Shown piece by piece: positions 17,630-25,759 of a DNA stretch of 64,000 nucleotides. The translations under genes were made by a program, and so were the position numbers. The stretch is from Paracoccaceae bacterium (GTDB taxonomy: Bacteria > Pseudomonadota > Alphaproteobacteria > Rhodobacterales > Rhodobacteraceae). The stretch is from assembly GCA_030697175.1 (NCBI GenBank), contig JAUYQR010000020.1:1-64000 (forward strand). The letters are read 5' to 3'. The stretch's first letter is position 1, and every line of letters begins with the position of its first letter. A model generated the notes under the pieces. It saw only the letters and a list, made by a program, of their open reading frames with translations, was not told the origin of the DNA and made no database searches.

Positions 17630-18049
17630 ATGCGTCACTCTAGCGGCTACCGCAAGCTGAACCGGACCCACGAACACCGCAAGGCGATGTTCGCGAACAT
17701 GGCTGGCTCGCTTATCGAACACGAACAGATCAAGACCACCCTGCCCAAGGCCAAGGAACTGCGCCCGATCATCGAAAAGCTGATCACGCTGGCCAAGCGC
17801 GGCGATCTGCACGCCCGCCGCCAGGCCCATGCCCAGCTCAAGCAGGACATGCACACCGCGCGCCTGTTCGAGATTCTCGGCCCGCGCTACAAGGACCGGC
17901 AGGGCGGCTATGTCCGTGTCCTGAAAGCAGGATTCCGTTACGGCGACATGGCTCCGATGGCGATCATCGAGTTTGTCGATCGTGACCCTTCTGCGAAGGG
18001 CGCCGCCGACCACGCGCGCGTTGCAGCGGAAGATCTGGCAGCAAGCTGA
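17630..18049 (+). CDS. rplQ: 50S ribosomal protein L17
   Basis: The 139-residue product begins [20 protein letters not shown] and contains [20 protein letters not shown], the conserved L17 segments. L17 lies near the tunnel exit beside L22. It is the last gene of the ribosomal cluster and is followed by an intrinsic terminator. GATAGGAGATTCC precedes the ATG. Confidence 0.98.
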   Translation: MRHSSGYRKLNRTHEHRKAMFANMAGSLIEHEQIKTTLPKAKELRPIIEKLITLAKRGDLHARRQAHAQLKQDMHTARLFEILGPRYKDRQGGYVRVLKAGFRYGDMAPMAIIEFVDRDPSAKGAADHARVAAEDLAAS

Positions 18050-18075
18050 CCGTCAGCCCCTACTTGTTGAGTTCG

Positions 18076-18107
18076 AAGGCCCGCCTCGCGCGGGCTTTCG
18101 TGTTTTT
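18076..18107 (+). terminator. Intrinsic terminator after rplQ
   Basis: The stem GCCCGC/GCGGGC (18079-18084 with 18090-18095), extended by AAG/TTT pairs, is followed by TTTCGTGTTTTT. It closes the alpha operon. Confidence 0.8.
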
Positions 18108-18231
18108 GGGCGACACAAAACTTCTTTTTCTTGCCTTTGTTTCGCACCGCCCCGGCCTTGCTATCGAACCGGGCGGACGTCATATACAGCATATGGTTGC
18201 ATTGGGCTGAGTCACGAGACTCTCACGGTTG

Positions 18232-18843
18232 ATGATGCAGGGAAAGCGGTTGTCTGAATTGTATAAAGAGTTGGATGAGCTGGCCCCTCAAGGCTACGCC
18301 GTTGGTTTGCATATCCGGTTTGCCACGCCGCTGGTCTACTATTCCAAATACCCGCCAAAGTGGGTCGAATACTACAACGCGAACTCGTATTATCTGCGCG
18401 ATCCGTTGGTATTCTGGGGAATAGGAACAACCGGCACCCGCAGGTGGAGCGAGATTCCCTTGCCAGACCCGTTCGGCCTGCTGAAAAAGGCCGCCGGATT
18501 CGGAATGAAGTTTGGCGCGGTCTCGTCCTATGGTCCGATCACATCCCGGTCGATGGCCGGTATCTGCCAGTCGGAACGCGAGTTCACTGACGAGGAAATG
18601 GATGTCCTCGCGGATATCACGGCGCGACTGCACATTGCAGCCAAGCCGCCCTCGGAACTGACCAAAGCCCAGATCGAGGCGTTGGAGTGTATCGCGAACG
18701 GAGATCGTCATACCGCTGCTGCGGCCAAGCTCGGAATCTCTGAAAGTGCCTTCAAAGCGCGCCTGAATTCCGCTCGCATCAGACTTGAAGCGAGGACAAC
18801 GTCAGAAGCTCTTAGAAAAGCGCGAGAATATCGTTTACTATGA
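18232..18843 (+). CDS. LuxR-family quorum-sensing regulator
   Basis: The roughly 203-residue product has an N-terminal autoinducer-binding domain, with the aromatic and acidic positions YYSKYPPKWVEYYNANSYYL and RDPLVFW (about residues 41-70). It also has a C-terminal LuxR helix-turn-helix, KLGISESAFKARLNSARIRL. Proteins of this kind bind acyl-homoserine lactones and control target promoters. The start may be either of two adjacent ATG codons (18232 or 18235), and no strong ribosome-binding site is visible. The luxI-type gene follows 51 bases later, so this is its probable cognate receptor. Confidence 0.88.
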   Translation: MMQGKRLSELYKELDELAPQGYAVGLHIRFATPLVYYSKYPPKWVEYYNANSYYLRDPLVFWGIGTTGTRRWSEIPLPDPFGLLKKAAGFGMKFGAVSSYGPITSRSMAGICQSEREFTDEEMDVLADITARLHIAAKPPSELTKAQIEALECIANGDRHTAAAAKLGISESAFKARLNSARIRLEARTTSEALRKAREYRLL

Positions 18844-18894
18844 AGGTACGGCGCGCGACTCACCTGGAGTGCAGGGGCCGGAAGGGGACTGGGA

Positions 18895-19482
18895 ATGGAA
18901 GTGACAACGCTGTCGTATGATAACCTCCACAAGCATGGAGAGTTGTTTGCGAACATGTTCCGCGCACGCCATCGCGCTTTCATTCAGCAAAACAGGTGGA
19001 ATCTGCCCGAAGCCAACGGGATGGAGTTTGACCAGTATGACACTCCGGCCAGCCGCTGGCTTGCCGTGCATCAGAACGGCGAGGTTCTTGCCGGAATCCG
19101 TCTGACGCCCACGACGCACCGCTGCGGGATTTATTCCTACATGATTCGAGATGCGCAAAAGGGATTGCTTGAAAGCATTCCCGCCAACCTGCTTAATTTT
19201 GAGGCTCCGGTTGCCAGCCATATTTGGGAAAGCAGCCGCGTGTTTGTTTCAGATTCGGTGCCCGCGAGCATGCGTCTGCGCGTGCAACTGCAATTGCGCC
19301 ACGAGATGGTTGTTTCCGCCCGCGCGCTTGGTGCCACAACGGTGCTTGGCCTGATTCCCGAAAGCTCGCGCCGCCTTGGTCGGCGGGTCGGGCTGGAATG
19401 TGAGCCAGCCGGACCGCTTCTTGATTTCGATGGCGTTGAATGCGTTTGCGTCACCATCAATATGTCCAGCAAGCTGCATTGA
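18895..19482 (+). CDS. Acyl-homoserine lactone synthase (LuxI family)
   Basis: The 195-residue product keeps the LuxI invariant residues: R25, F29 and W35 in the N-terminal acyl-donor and SAM site, D46 and D49, R69 in GIRLTPT, and E112 and R115 in WESSRVFV. It should join S-adenosylmethionine and an acyl-ACP to make an AHL signal; the chain length cannot be read from sequence. GGAAGGGGACTGGGA precedes the ATG. It lies directly after the LuxR gene in the same direction, forming a complete quorum-sensing circuit. Confidence 0.93.
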   Translation: MEVTTLSYDNLHKHGELFANMFRARHRAFIQQNRWNLPEANGMEFDQYDTPASRWLAVHQNGEVLAGIRLTPTTHRCGIYSYMIRDAQKGLLESIPANLLNFEAPVASHIWESSRVFVSDSVPASMRLRVQLQLRHEMVVSARALGATTVLGLIPESSRRLGRRVGLECEPAGPLLDFDGVECVCVTINMSSKLH

Positions 19483-19527
19483 CCCTACGGGTAGCCCTCA
19501 CTCTCGCGCGGCGCTTACCGGGCTGAC

Positions 19528-19560
19528 GGCGAAACCCGCTTCGGTTTCGCCTTACGCTTT
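19528..19560 (+). terminator. Probable terminator after the luxI gene
   Basis: A perfect 9-bp stem (19528-19536 with 19543-19551, 6-base loop) is followed by TTACGCTTT. The T-tract is weak, so confidence is moderate. Confidence 0.5.
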
Positions 19561-19586
19561 GCGTTCGGGCGGCATAAACTTGGCGC

Positions 19587-20897
19587 ATGGCAGATCTCTT
19601 CGACAGCGCGGCACCCTCTTCAACGCCCGGTCTTCGGCCCTTGGCCGACCGGCTTCGCCCGCGCAGGCTGGCAGAGGTGATCGGGCAGGCGCATGTGCTG
19701 TCGCCGGAAGGTCCGCTTGGCGCGATGCTGGCCGCCGGAACCCTGTCGTCGCTGGTCCTGTGGGGTCCGCCCGGCGTGGGCAAGACCACGATCGCACGCC
19801 TGCTGGCGGACGAGACGGACCTGGCCTTTGTGCAGATTTCCGCGATCTTCACCGGCGTGCCGGATTTGCGCAAAGTTTTCGAAACCGCCAAGATCAGGCG
19901 GCAGAACGGGCAGGGCACGCTGCTTTTCGTTGACGAGATCCATCGATTCAACAAGGCGCAGCAAGACGGCTTTCTGCCCCACATGGAAGATGGCACCATC
20001 CTCCTTGTCGGGGCCACCACGGAAAACCCCTCGTTTGAATTGAACGCAGCCCTCCTCAGCCGCGCTCAGGTCATTGTGCTTGAACGGCTCAACCTTGCCG
20101 ATCTGGAGCGGCTGGCCCAGCGCGCCGAACAGGATATTGGCCGCGCGCTGCCGCTCGATGGCCCGGCGCGCGAGGCATTGCTGGAAATGGCCGACGGTGA
20201 TGGCCGCGCGCTCCTGAACCTCATCGAGCAGGTCGCAGGCTGGAAGGCCGACACCAGACTTACGCGCGACCAGCTTTCCACGCGCCTGATGCGCCGCGCC
20301 GCGAAATACGACAAGTCGGGCGAGGAACATTACAACCTGATCTCTGCCCTGCACAAATCGGTGCGCGGCTCCGACCCCGACGCCGCGCTTTACTGGTTCG
20401 CCCGTATGCTGGAAGGCGGCGAAGACCCCCGCTTCCTTGCCCGGCGCATCACCAGGATGGCGGTCGAGGATATTGGCCTTGCCGATCCGCAGGCCCAGGC
20501 GGTGTGCCTTGACGGCTGGCAGACCTACGAACGTCTTGGCAGCCCCGAAGGCGAGCTGGCGTTGGCGCAGGCGGTGGTCTACCTCGCCCTCGCCCCCAAA
20601 TCGAACGCGGTCTACACCGCCTACAAGGCCGCCCGTGCCGCGGCGCGTGACACCGGCAGCCTGCCGCCGCCGAAGCACATCCTGAACGCGCCCACCAAGC
20701 TGATGAAGGACATCGGCTATGGCACCGGCTATGCCTACGACCATGACGCCGAAGACGGCTTCTCCGGGCAGGACTATTTCCCCGAAAGCATGAGGCGTCC
20801 GGTCTACTACCTGCCGCCCGAGCGCGGTTTTGAACGCGAGCTGAAAAAGCGCGTCGACTACTTTGCCAAGCTCAGGTCGAAACGGCAGGGCGGCTAG
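19587..20897 (+). CDS. rarA: Replication-associated recombination protein RarA (MgsA)
   Basis: The 436-residue AAA+ ATPase has Walker A GPPGVGKT (residues 60-67), Walker B LLFVDEIHRF (from residue 112) and the sensor segment GATTENPSFELN. The C-terminal MgsA domain carries RRITRMAVEDIGLADP and PPKHILNAPTKLMKDIGYG. RarA acts at stalled replication forks and interacts with SSB. The start MADLFDSAAP at 19587 follows CTTGGCGC, a poor ribosome-binding site, but matches the family N-terminus. Confidence 0.95.
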   Translation: MADLFDSAAPSSTPGLRPLADRLRPRRLAEVIGQAHVLSPEGPLGAMLAAGTLSSLVLWGPPGVGKTTIARLLADETDLAFVQISAIFTGVPDLRKVFETAKIRRQNGQGTLLFVDEIHRFNKAQQDGFLPHMEDGTILLVGATTENPSFELNAALLSRAQVIVLERLNLADLERLAQRAEQDIGRALPLDGPAREALLEMADGDGRALLNLIEQVAGWKADTRLTRDQLSTRLMRRAAKYDKSGEEHYNLISALHKSVRGSDPDAALYWFARMLEGGEDPRFLARRITRMAVEDIGLADPQAQAVCLDGWQTYERLGSPEGELALAQAVVYLALAPKSNAVYTAYKAARAAARDTGSLPPPKHILNAPTKLMKDIGYGTGYAYDHDAEDGFSGQDYFPESMRRPVYYLPPERGFERELKKRVDYFAKLRSKRQGG

Positions 20898-20989
20898 GCG
20901 CAGACTCCGGATGACGGGTGTTTGGCGCGCGGCCCCGCGTTTCGCGCCTTCTCATTGACATTCCCGCCCGCCCGCCGCAAAGACCGGGC

Positions 20990-21340
20990 ATGTCCCTGAC
21001 CCTTCCCCTCATCGCGCTTGGCGGCGCCCTTGGTGCAATCCTGCGCCACCTGACCGTCGTCGCCATCGGTGCGCCCCTTGGCACGGCTGCGGTCAACGTG
21101 GCCGGCAGCCTGCTGATCGGCGCGCTCTTCGTTCTGCTCGCGGGTCGTGGCGACTGGCAGGCGTTCCTGATGACCGGCGTGCTTGGCGGTTTCACCACCT
21201 TCTCCGCCTTCTCGCTCGACACTTTGAAACTGGTCGAGGTTGGTCAGGTTCTGCACGCTGGCGCCTATGTCGCCGGATCGGTCCTGTTGTCCCTCGCCGC
21301 CGTCGCCCTTGGCGCGGCCATTGCGCGGGGGCTGGCATGA
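20990..21340 (+). CDS. crcB: Fluoride exporter CrcB
   Basis: The 116-residue product has four hydrophobic helices and the Fluc/CrcB signatures GGALGAILRHLTV, TAAVNVAGSLLIGAL and GGFTTFSAFSLD. Dimers form a double-barrelled fluoride channel. The ATG at 20990 gives the family N-terminus and I rejected a 24-residue in-frame extension. I saw no fluoride riboswitch upstream. The stop overlaps the next gene by four bases. Confidence 0.93.
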   Translation: MSLTLPLIALGGALGAILRHLTVVAIGAPLGTAAVNVAGSLLIGALFVLLAGRGDWQAFLMTGVLGGFTTFSAFSLDTLKLVEVGQVLHAGAYVAGSVLLSLAAVALGAAIARGLA

Positions 21341-22383
21341 GCGGCGTCAAGACCTACACCGTGTCCGAGGACGAAGGCGAACAGCGCCTCGACAAGTGGT
21401 TCAAGCGCCGCTTCCCGCAGGTCACGCAAGGGGCCGTCGAAAAGATGTGCCGCACCGGCCAGGTCCGCGTCGATTCCGCCCGCGCCAAGGCGTCTGACCG
21501 CATTGCCCCCGGCCAGATGATCCGCGTGCCGCCCCTGCCGGATGCCGAGGCCCCCAGCCGCCCGCGCGCTGGCAGCGTGTCTGCCGCCGACGAAAAGATG
21601 ATCCAGGCTGCCGTGCTGTGGAAGGATGAACACATCATCATCCTGAACAAACCCCCCGGCCTGCCGTCGCAAGGCGGCTCCGGCCAGGGCGACCGTCACG
21701 TCGACGGGCTGACCGAGGCGTTGAAGTTCGGCTACAAGGACCGCCCCAAACTGGTTCATCGGCTCGACAAGGACACCTCGGGCGTCCTGATGCTGGCCCG
21801 CACCGATCGTGTCGCCCGCGCGCTGTCCGAAGCGCTTCGCCACCGGGCCGCGCGCAAGATCTACTGGGCCGTCGTCGCCGGTGTGCCGCACCCCCGGCAA
21901 GGCTCGATCAAGTTCGCGTTGATGAAAGCCCCCGGTCGTGGCCGCGGCGGCGAAGGCGAGAAGATGATCTGCGTCCACCCCGCCAAGATCGCCGACCACC
22001 CCGAGGCAAAGCGCGCCCAGACCGACTACTTCACCCTGTGGTTCCTTGGCGCCCGCCTGTCGTGGATGGCGCTTGAACCCGTTACCGGCCGCACCCACCA
22101 GCTTCGCGCGCACATGGCCGAAATCGGCCACCCCATCCTTGGCGACGGCAAGTATGGCGGCTCCGAACAGGAAAACGCCGGTGACGGCTGGGGCGCCTCC
22201 ATCGGCGGCGATCTGTCGAAGAAACTGCACCTCCATGCCCGCAGCCTGACGATCGAACACCCCATCACCAAGAAGATGCTGACCTTCGAGGCCCCCTTGC
22301 CCGAACACATGGCCCGCACCTGGAAGCTGATGGACTGGAAGGAAACCGACGTTCCCGCCGACCCGTTCGAGTCCATCCGGTAA
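21337..22383 (+). CDS. RluA-family pseudouridine synthase (RluC-like)
   Basis: The 348-residue product has an N-terminal S4 RNA-binding domain (QRLDKWFKRRFPQVTQG onward) and the RluA catalytic motif HRLDKDTSGVLMLART, in which the aspartate is the nucleophile, and PVTGRTHQLRAHMAEIGHPI. It should isomerise uridines in 23S rRNA, most like RluC by domain layout. The ATG overlaps the crcB stop, so the two are read as one unit, with the ATP12 gene five bases on. Confidence 0.93.
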   Translation: MSGVKTYTVSEDEGEQRLDKWFKRRFPQVTQGAVEKMCRTGQVRVDSARAKASDRIAPGQMIRVPPLPDAEAPSRPRAGSVSAADEKMIQAAVLWKDEHIIILNKPPGLPSQGGSGQGDRHVDGLTEALKFGYKDRPKLVHRLDKDTSGVLMLARTDRVARALSEALRHRAARKIYWAVVAGVPHPRQGSIKFALMKAPGRGRGGEGEKMICVHPAKIADHPEAKRAQTDYFTLWFLGARLSWMALEPVTGRTHQLRAHMAEIGHPILGDGKYGGSEQENAGDGWGASIGGDLSKKLHLHARSLTIEHPITKKMLTFEAPLPEHMARTWKLMDWKETDVPADPFESIR

Positions 22384-22388
22384 CAGCG

Positions 22389-23096
22389 ATGAGCGGTTGG
22401 GCGCCCAAACGTTTCTGGACCGACGCGGTTGCCGAGCCCTGCGAGGGCGGCTTCGGCGTGCGCCTTGATGCCCGCCCGGTCCGCACGCCGCTGAAGGCGC
22501 CGATGGTGCTGCCCACGCTGGCGATGGCGCAGGCGATTGCCGCCGAATGGCAGGCCCAGACTGGCGCGGTCAACCCCGCCACCATGCCCTGCACCCGCGC
22601 CGCGAATTCCGCCATCGACAACGTCGCCCGGCAGTTCGACGCGGTCGTCGCCATGCTGGCCGCCTATGGCGACACCGACCTTCTGTGCTACCGCGCCACC
22701 GATCCCGACCCGCTGATTTCGCGTCAGACCGCCGCGTGGAACCCGTTGCTGGAATGGGCCGCCGATAGGTTTGGCGCGCCGCTGAACGTGACCAGCGGCG
22801 TGATCCCGGTGGCCCAGCCGACCACCAGTGTCACGATGCTGCACGCGGAAATCGCGCGCCTGAGCCCGTTCCAGCTTGCTGCGTTCCATGACCTCGTCGC
22901 GATTTCCGGCTCGCTTGTCCTTGCCCTCGCCGTGATCCACGGTCGGCTGGCCCCGAACGAGGCCTGGGCGCTCAGCCGGATCGACGAACACTGGCAGGCC
23001 GAGCTTTGGGGCGATGACGACGAGGCCAGTGTCTTGGCCGAACGCAAGCACCGCGATTTTCTCCAGGCCCACCGATTCTATGCATTGTGCCGGTAA
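22389..23096 (+). CDS. ATP12-family F1-ATPase assembly chaperone
   Basis: The 235-residue product matches the ATP12 family: KRFWTDAVAEPCEGGFGVRL at the N-terminus, the central block YGDTDLLCYRATDPDPLISR, and LNVTSGVIPVAQP. In mitochondria ATP12 holds the F1 alpha subunit during assembly; the alphaproteobacterial protein is assumed to do likewise. It follows the pseudouridine synthase by five bases, as in many Rhodobacteraceae. Confidence 0.92.
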   Translation: MSGWAPKRFWTDAVAEPCEGGFGVRLDARPVRTPLKAPMVLPTLAMAQAIAAEWQAQTGAVNPATMPCTRAANSAIDNVARQFDAVVAMLAAYGDTDLLCYRATDPDPLISRQTAAWNPLLEWAADRFGAPLNVTSGVIPVAQPTTSVTMLHAEIARLSPFQLAAFHDLVAISGSLVLALAVIHGRLAPNEAWALSRIDEHWQAELWGDDDEASVLAERKHRDFLQAHRFYALCR

Positions 23097-23219
23097 CAAT
23101 GCTGCCCAAACCTTGGGCAGAGTTCCGCCGGTCCGCGAATGGCTTCATCCAACCCTCGGAAATCCGGTCATTTTTCTGAATGATCAGCGTTTAGCTTGAC
23201 GTTTCAAAGCGCTTTAGAT

Positions 23220-23310
23220 GAAACTGCACCCACTGGGAGAGGCTCACCTCCTACAGTTTCGCCCCCGCAGCTCTGTGCGGGGCACCAAAAGTGCCGTTCA
23301 AAAAGAACGG
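23220..23310 (+). promoter_or_regulatory. Structured leader of bztABCD
   Basis: Four successive hairpins precede the bztA ribosome-binding site: A, GAAACTG/CAGTTTC (23220-23226, 23254-23260, with GAGG/CCTC inside); B, CCCCGCA/TGCGGGG (23263-23269, 23276-23282); C, GGCAC/GTGCC (23281-23285, 23291-23295); D, CCGTTC/GAACGG with an A5 loop (23294-23299, 23305-23310). B and C share two bases, as do C and D, so neighbours compete. A TTGACG at 23196 has no convincing -10. No known riboswitch was recognised. Confidence 0.5.
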
Positions 23311-23331
23311 TCAACTCAGGAAGAGGTAAGA

Positions 23332-24348
23332 ATGAAAAAATCCGTATTGCTCGGCACCTTCGCCGCCGCTGCGCTGGTTTCTGGCATGGCGTCCGCTGCG
23401 ACGCTTGACGACGTCAAGGCGCGGGGCGAGCTGATCTGCGGTTCGAACACCGGTCTGACCGGTTTCGGCGCGCCGGATGCCAATGGCGAATACCAGGGCT
23501 TCGATGCGGCGCTTTGCAAGGCGCTGGCCGCAGCCATCTTCGGCGATGCGTCGAAAGTGAAGTTTGTCCCGACCACCGGTGAAACCCGCTTCACCGCACT
23601 GGCGTCTGGCGAAGTGGACCTCCTCGTCCGCAACTCGACCTGGACCTACAGCCGTGACAACGACCTGAAGTTCGACTTCGTCGCCGTGAACTACTACGAC
23701 GGCCAGGGCTTCATGGTGAAGAAAGACCTCGGCGTTTCGTCCGCCAAGGAGCTTGATGGCGCCACCGTCTGCATCCAGACCGGCACCACGACCGAGCTCA
23801 ACCTGGCTGACTTCTTCAAGGCCAACAACATCACCTACACGCCGGTCACCGTGGCCGACGACAGCGAAGCCCAGCGCCAGTATGTCGCCGGCGCCTGCGA
23901 CGCCTACACCACCGACGCCTCCGGTCTTGCCGCTTCGCGCGCAACGCTGGCTGACGCTGAAAACCACATCATCCTGCCCGAGATCATCTCGAAAGAGCCG
24001 CTCGGCCCGGTCGTTCGCCATGGCGACAACCAGTGGGGCGATATCGTGCGCTGGGTCTACTTCTCGCTGGTGATCGCGGAAGAGAAGGGCATCACCAAGG
24101 CCAACATCGAAGAGGTGGCCTCCACCTCCACCGACCCGGAAGTGCGTCGTCTCCTCGGTCTCGAGGGCGAGATGGGTGCAATGATGGGTCTCGACAACAA
24201 CTGGGCCAAGAACGCCATTGCCGCCAACGGCAACTATGGCGAGATCTTCGAAGCCAACATCGGCACCGCCACCCCGATCGGTCTGGCACGCGGCCTGAAC
24301 GCACTGTGGACCCAAGGCGGCCTGCAGTACGCTCCGCCGGTGCGTTGA
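23332..24348 (+). CDS. bztA: Amino-acid ABC transporter, periplasmic binding protein
   Basis: The 338-residue product begins MKKSVLLGTFAAAALVSGMA and has a Sec signal peptide cleaved near ASA-ATLDD. The mature part is a type 3 solute-binding protein: DVKARGELICGSNTGLTGFG, then GETRFTALASGEVDLLVRNS. It matches BztA/AapJ, the glutamate/glutamine/aspartate/asparagine binding protein of Rhodobacter and Rhizobium. AGGAAGAGGTAAG precedes the ATG. A terminator-like hairpin follows, so it is probably made in excess over the membrane subunits. Confidence 0.93.
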   Translation: MKKSVLLGTFAAAALVSGMASAATLDDVKARGELICGSNTGLTGFGAPDANGEYQGFDAALCKALAAAIFGDASKVKFVPTTGETRFTALASGEVDLLVRNSTWTYSRDNDLKFDFVAVNYYDGQGFMVKKDLGVSSAKELDGATVCIQTGTTTELNLADFFKANNITYTPVTVADDSEAQRQYVAGACDAYTTDASGLAASRATLADAENHIILPEIISKEPLGPVVRHGDNQWGDIVRWVYFSLVIAEEKGITKANIEEVASTSTDPEVRRLLGLEGEMGAMMGLDNNWAKNAIAANGNYGEIFEANIGTATPIGLARGLNALWTQGGLQYAPPVR

Positions 24349-24361
24349 TCTGATCTGAACT

Positions 24362-24392
24362 GGGCGCGCGGATCAGTCCGCGCGCCCTTCTT
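24362..24392 (+). terminator. Partial terminator between bztA and bztB
   Basis: A perfect 11-bp GC stem (24362-24372 with 24377-24387) with loop TCAG is followed by TTCTTC. Such hairpins between the binding-protein gene and the permease genes usually lower read-through and stabilise the upstream message. Confidence 0.75.
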
Positions 24393-24480
24393 CATGAATA
24401 TCGTTCTTGGTCCACGCGGGATACGTTCCGCGCCATAACCGGCAAAAGCCGGAAAACGGGTCGAGGCAGGGGGTACTAGA

Positions 24481-25758
24481 ATGGCGCTGGCCACCGAAAC
24501 GCCGGACACTGGCTTCCGGCTTTCCATGCTCATCTATGACACGCGGTTCCGGGCGATCACGATCCAGGTGATCGTGCTGATCCTGTTCCTGTTGTTCCTC
24601 GGCTGGTTGGTGGACAACACGATCCAGAACCTTGCCGCCAAGGACAAGGACATCAACTTCAGCTTCCTGTGGAACCGCGCTGGCTACGATATCGACCAGC
24701 AGTTGATCCCGTGGAACAACGACATGACCCACGGTCGCGCGGCGATCATCGGGCTCTTGAACACCCTTGTCGTCGCCTTCTTCGGCTGCATCTTCGCGAC
24801 CATCATCGGCGTCGTCGTCGGCGTGCTGCGCCTGTCGAAGAACTGGCTGGTGTCGCGCCTGATGACCGTCTACGTCGAGGCGTTCCGCAACGTCCCGCTG
24901 CTGCTGTGGATCATCCTCGTCTATGTGGTGTTCTCCGAAATCCGCCCCGCGCCCAAGGATTTCCGCATCACCGACGAAATGGCCGCTGCAGGCACGGCAC
25001 CGGCAGCCCACATGAACCTGTGGGATTCGGTCGCCATCACCAACCGCGGCTCCAACATCCCCGCGCCGCTGCTGGACCGCCCGCTCGGCGGGTTCGAGGT
25101 GTTTGACGTGCCGATCAACTTCTCGGTCCTTGCCACGCTTGCCGTCATCATCGCCTCCATCCTCGCCAACCGCGCCTTCCTCCGGCGCGTCCGCGCCGTT
25201 CAGGAAGACACCGGCATCCGTCCGACGACCTGGTGGAAAAGCCTTCTGATCCTGTTCGTGCCGGTCAGCCTGCTTCTTTGGGCCCTTGGCCTCCACCTCG
25301 AATACCCGGTGCTGAAGGGTTTCAACTTCCAGGGCGGCATCGCGGTCGCACATTCCTTCACCGCCCTCCTGATCGCCCTCTCGCTCTACACCGGCGCCTT
25401 CATCGCCGAGGTGGTGCGCGCCGGCATCTTGGCGATCAGCCGGGGCCAGACCGAAGCCGCCTTCGCCCTCGGCATGCGCCCGAACCGCACGATGAGCCTG
25501 ATCATCCTGCCGCAAGCGCTGCGCGTCATCATCCCGCCGCTGATCAGCCAGTTCCTCAACCTGACCAAGAACACCTCGCTTGGCATCGCGGTCAGCTACC
25601 TTGACCTGCGCGGCACGCTGGGCGGCATCACCCTCAACCAGACCGGTCGAGAACTGGAGTGCATGCTTCTGATGATGCTGATCTACCTGACCATCAGCCT
25701 GATCATCTCGTCGATCATGAACTACTTCAACGCCTCCGTGAAACTGAAGGAGCGTTGA
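24481..25758 (+). CDS. bztB: Amino-acid ABC transporter, permease 1
   Basis: The 425-residue polytopic protein is longer than ordinary His/Glu permeases, as is typical of BztB/AapQ. It carries an extended N-terminal part, and the EAA loop reads GQTEAAFALGMRPNRTMSLI. With BztC it forms the membrane channel that receives amino acids from BztA. The start ATG at 24481 follows GGCAGGGGGTACTAGA. bztC begins one base after its stop. Confidence 0.92.
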   Translation: MALATETPDTGFRLSMLIYDTRFRAITIQVIVLILFLLFLGWLVDNTIQNLAAKDKDINFSFLWNRAGYDIDQQLIPWNNDMTHGRAAIIGLLNTLVVAFFGCIFATIIGVVVGVLRLSKNWLVSRLMTVYVEAFRNVPLLLWIILVYVVFSEIRPAPKDFRITDEMAAAGTAPAAHMNLWDSVAITNRGSNIPAPLLDRPLGGFEVFDVPINFSVLATLAVIIASILANRAFLRRVRAVQEDTGIRPTTWWKSLLILFVPVSLLLWALGLHLEYPVLKGFNFQGGIAVAHSFTALLIALSLYTGAFIAEVVRAGILAISRGQTEAAFALGMRPNRTMSLIILPQALRVIIPPLISQFLNLTKNTSLGIAVSYLDLRGTLGGITLNQTGRELECMLLMMLIYLTISLIISSIMNYFNASVKLKER

Positions 25759-25759
25759 G

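Noticed and set aside
18857-18875. CCTG-gagtg-CAGG as a lux box upstream of luxI
   Set aside because: The half-sites are only four bases and the spacing is shorter than known lux boxes.
20898-20989. Possible fluoride riboswitch upstream of crcB
   Set aside because: The conserved crcB-motif bases are not present in the short upstream region.
23196-23224. TTGACG as -35 of a bztA promoter
   Set aside because: No acceptable -10 sequence at 16-18 bases, so I did not call a promoter.
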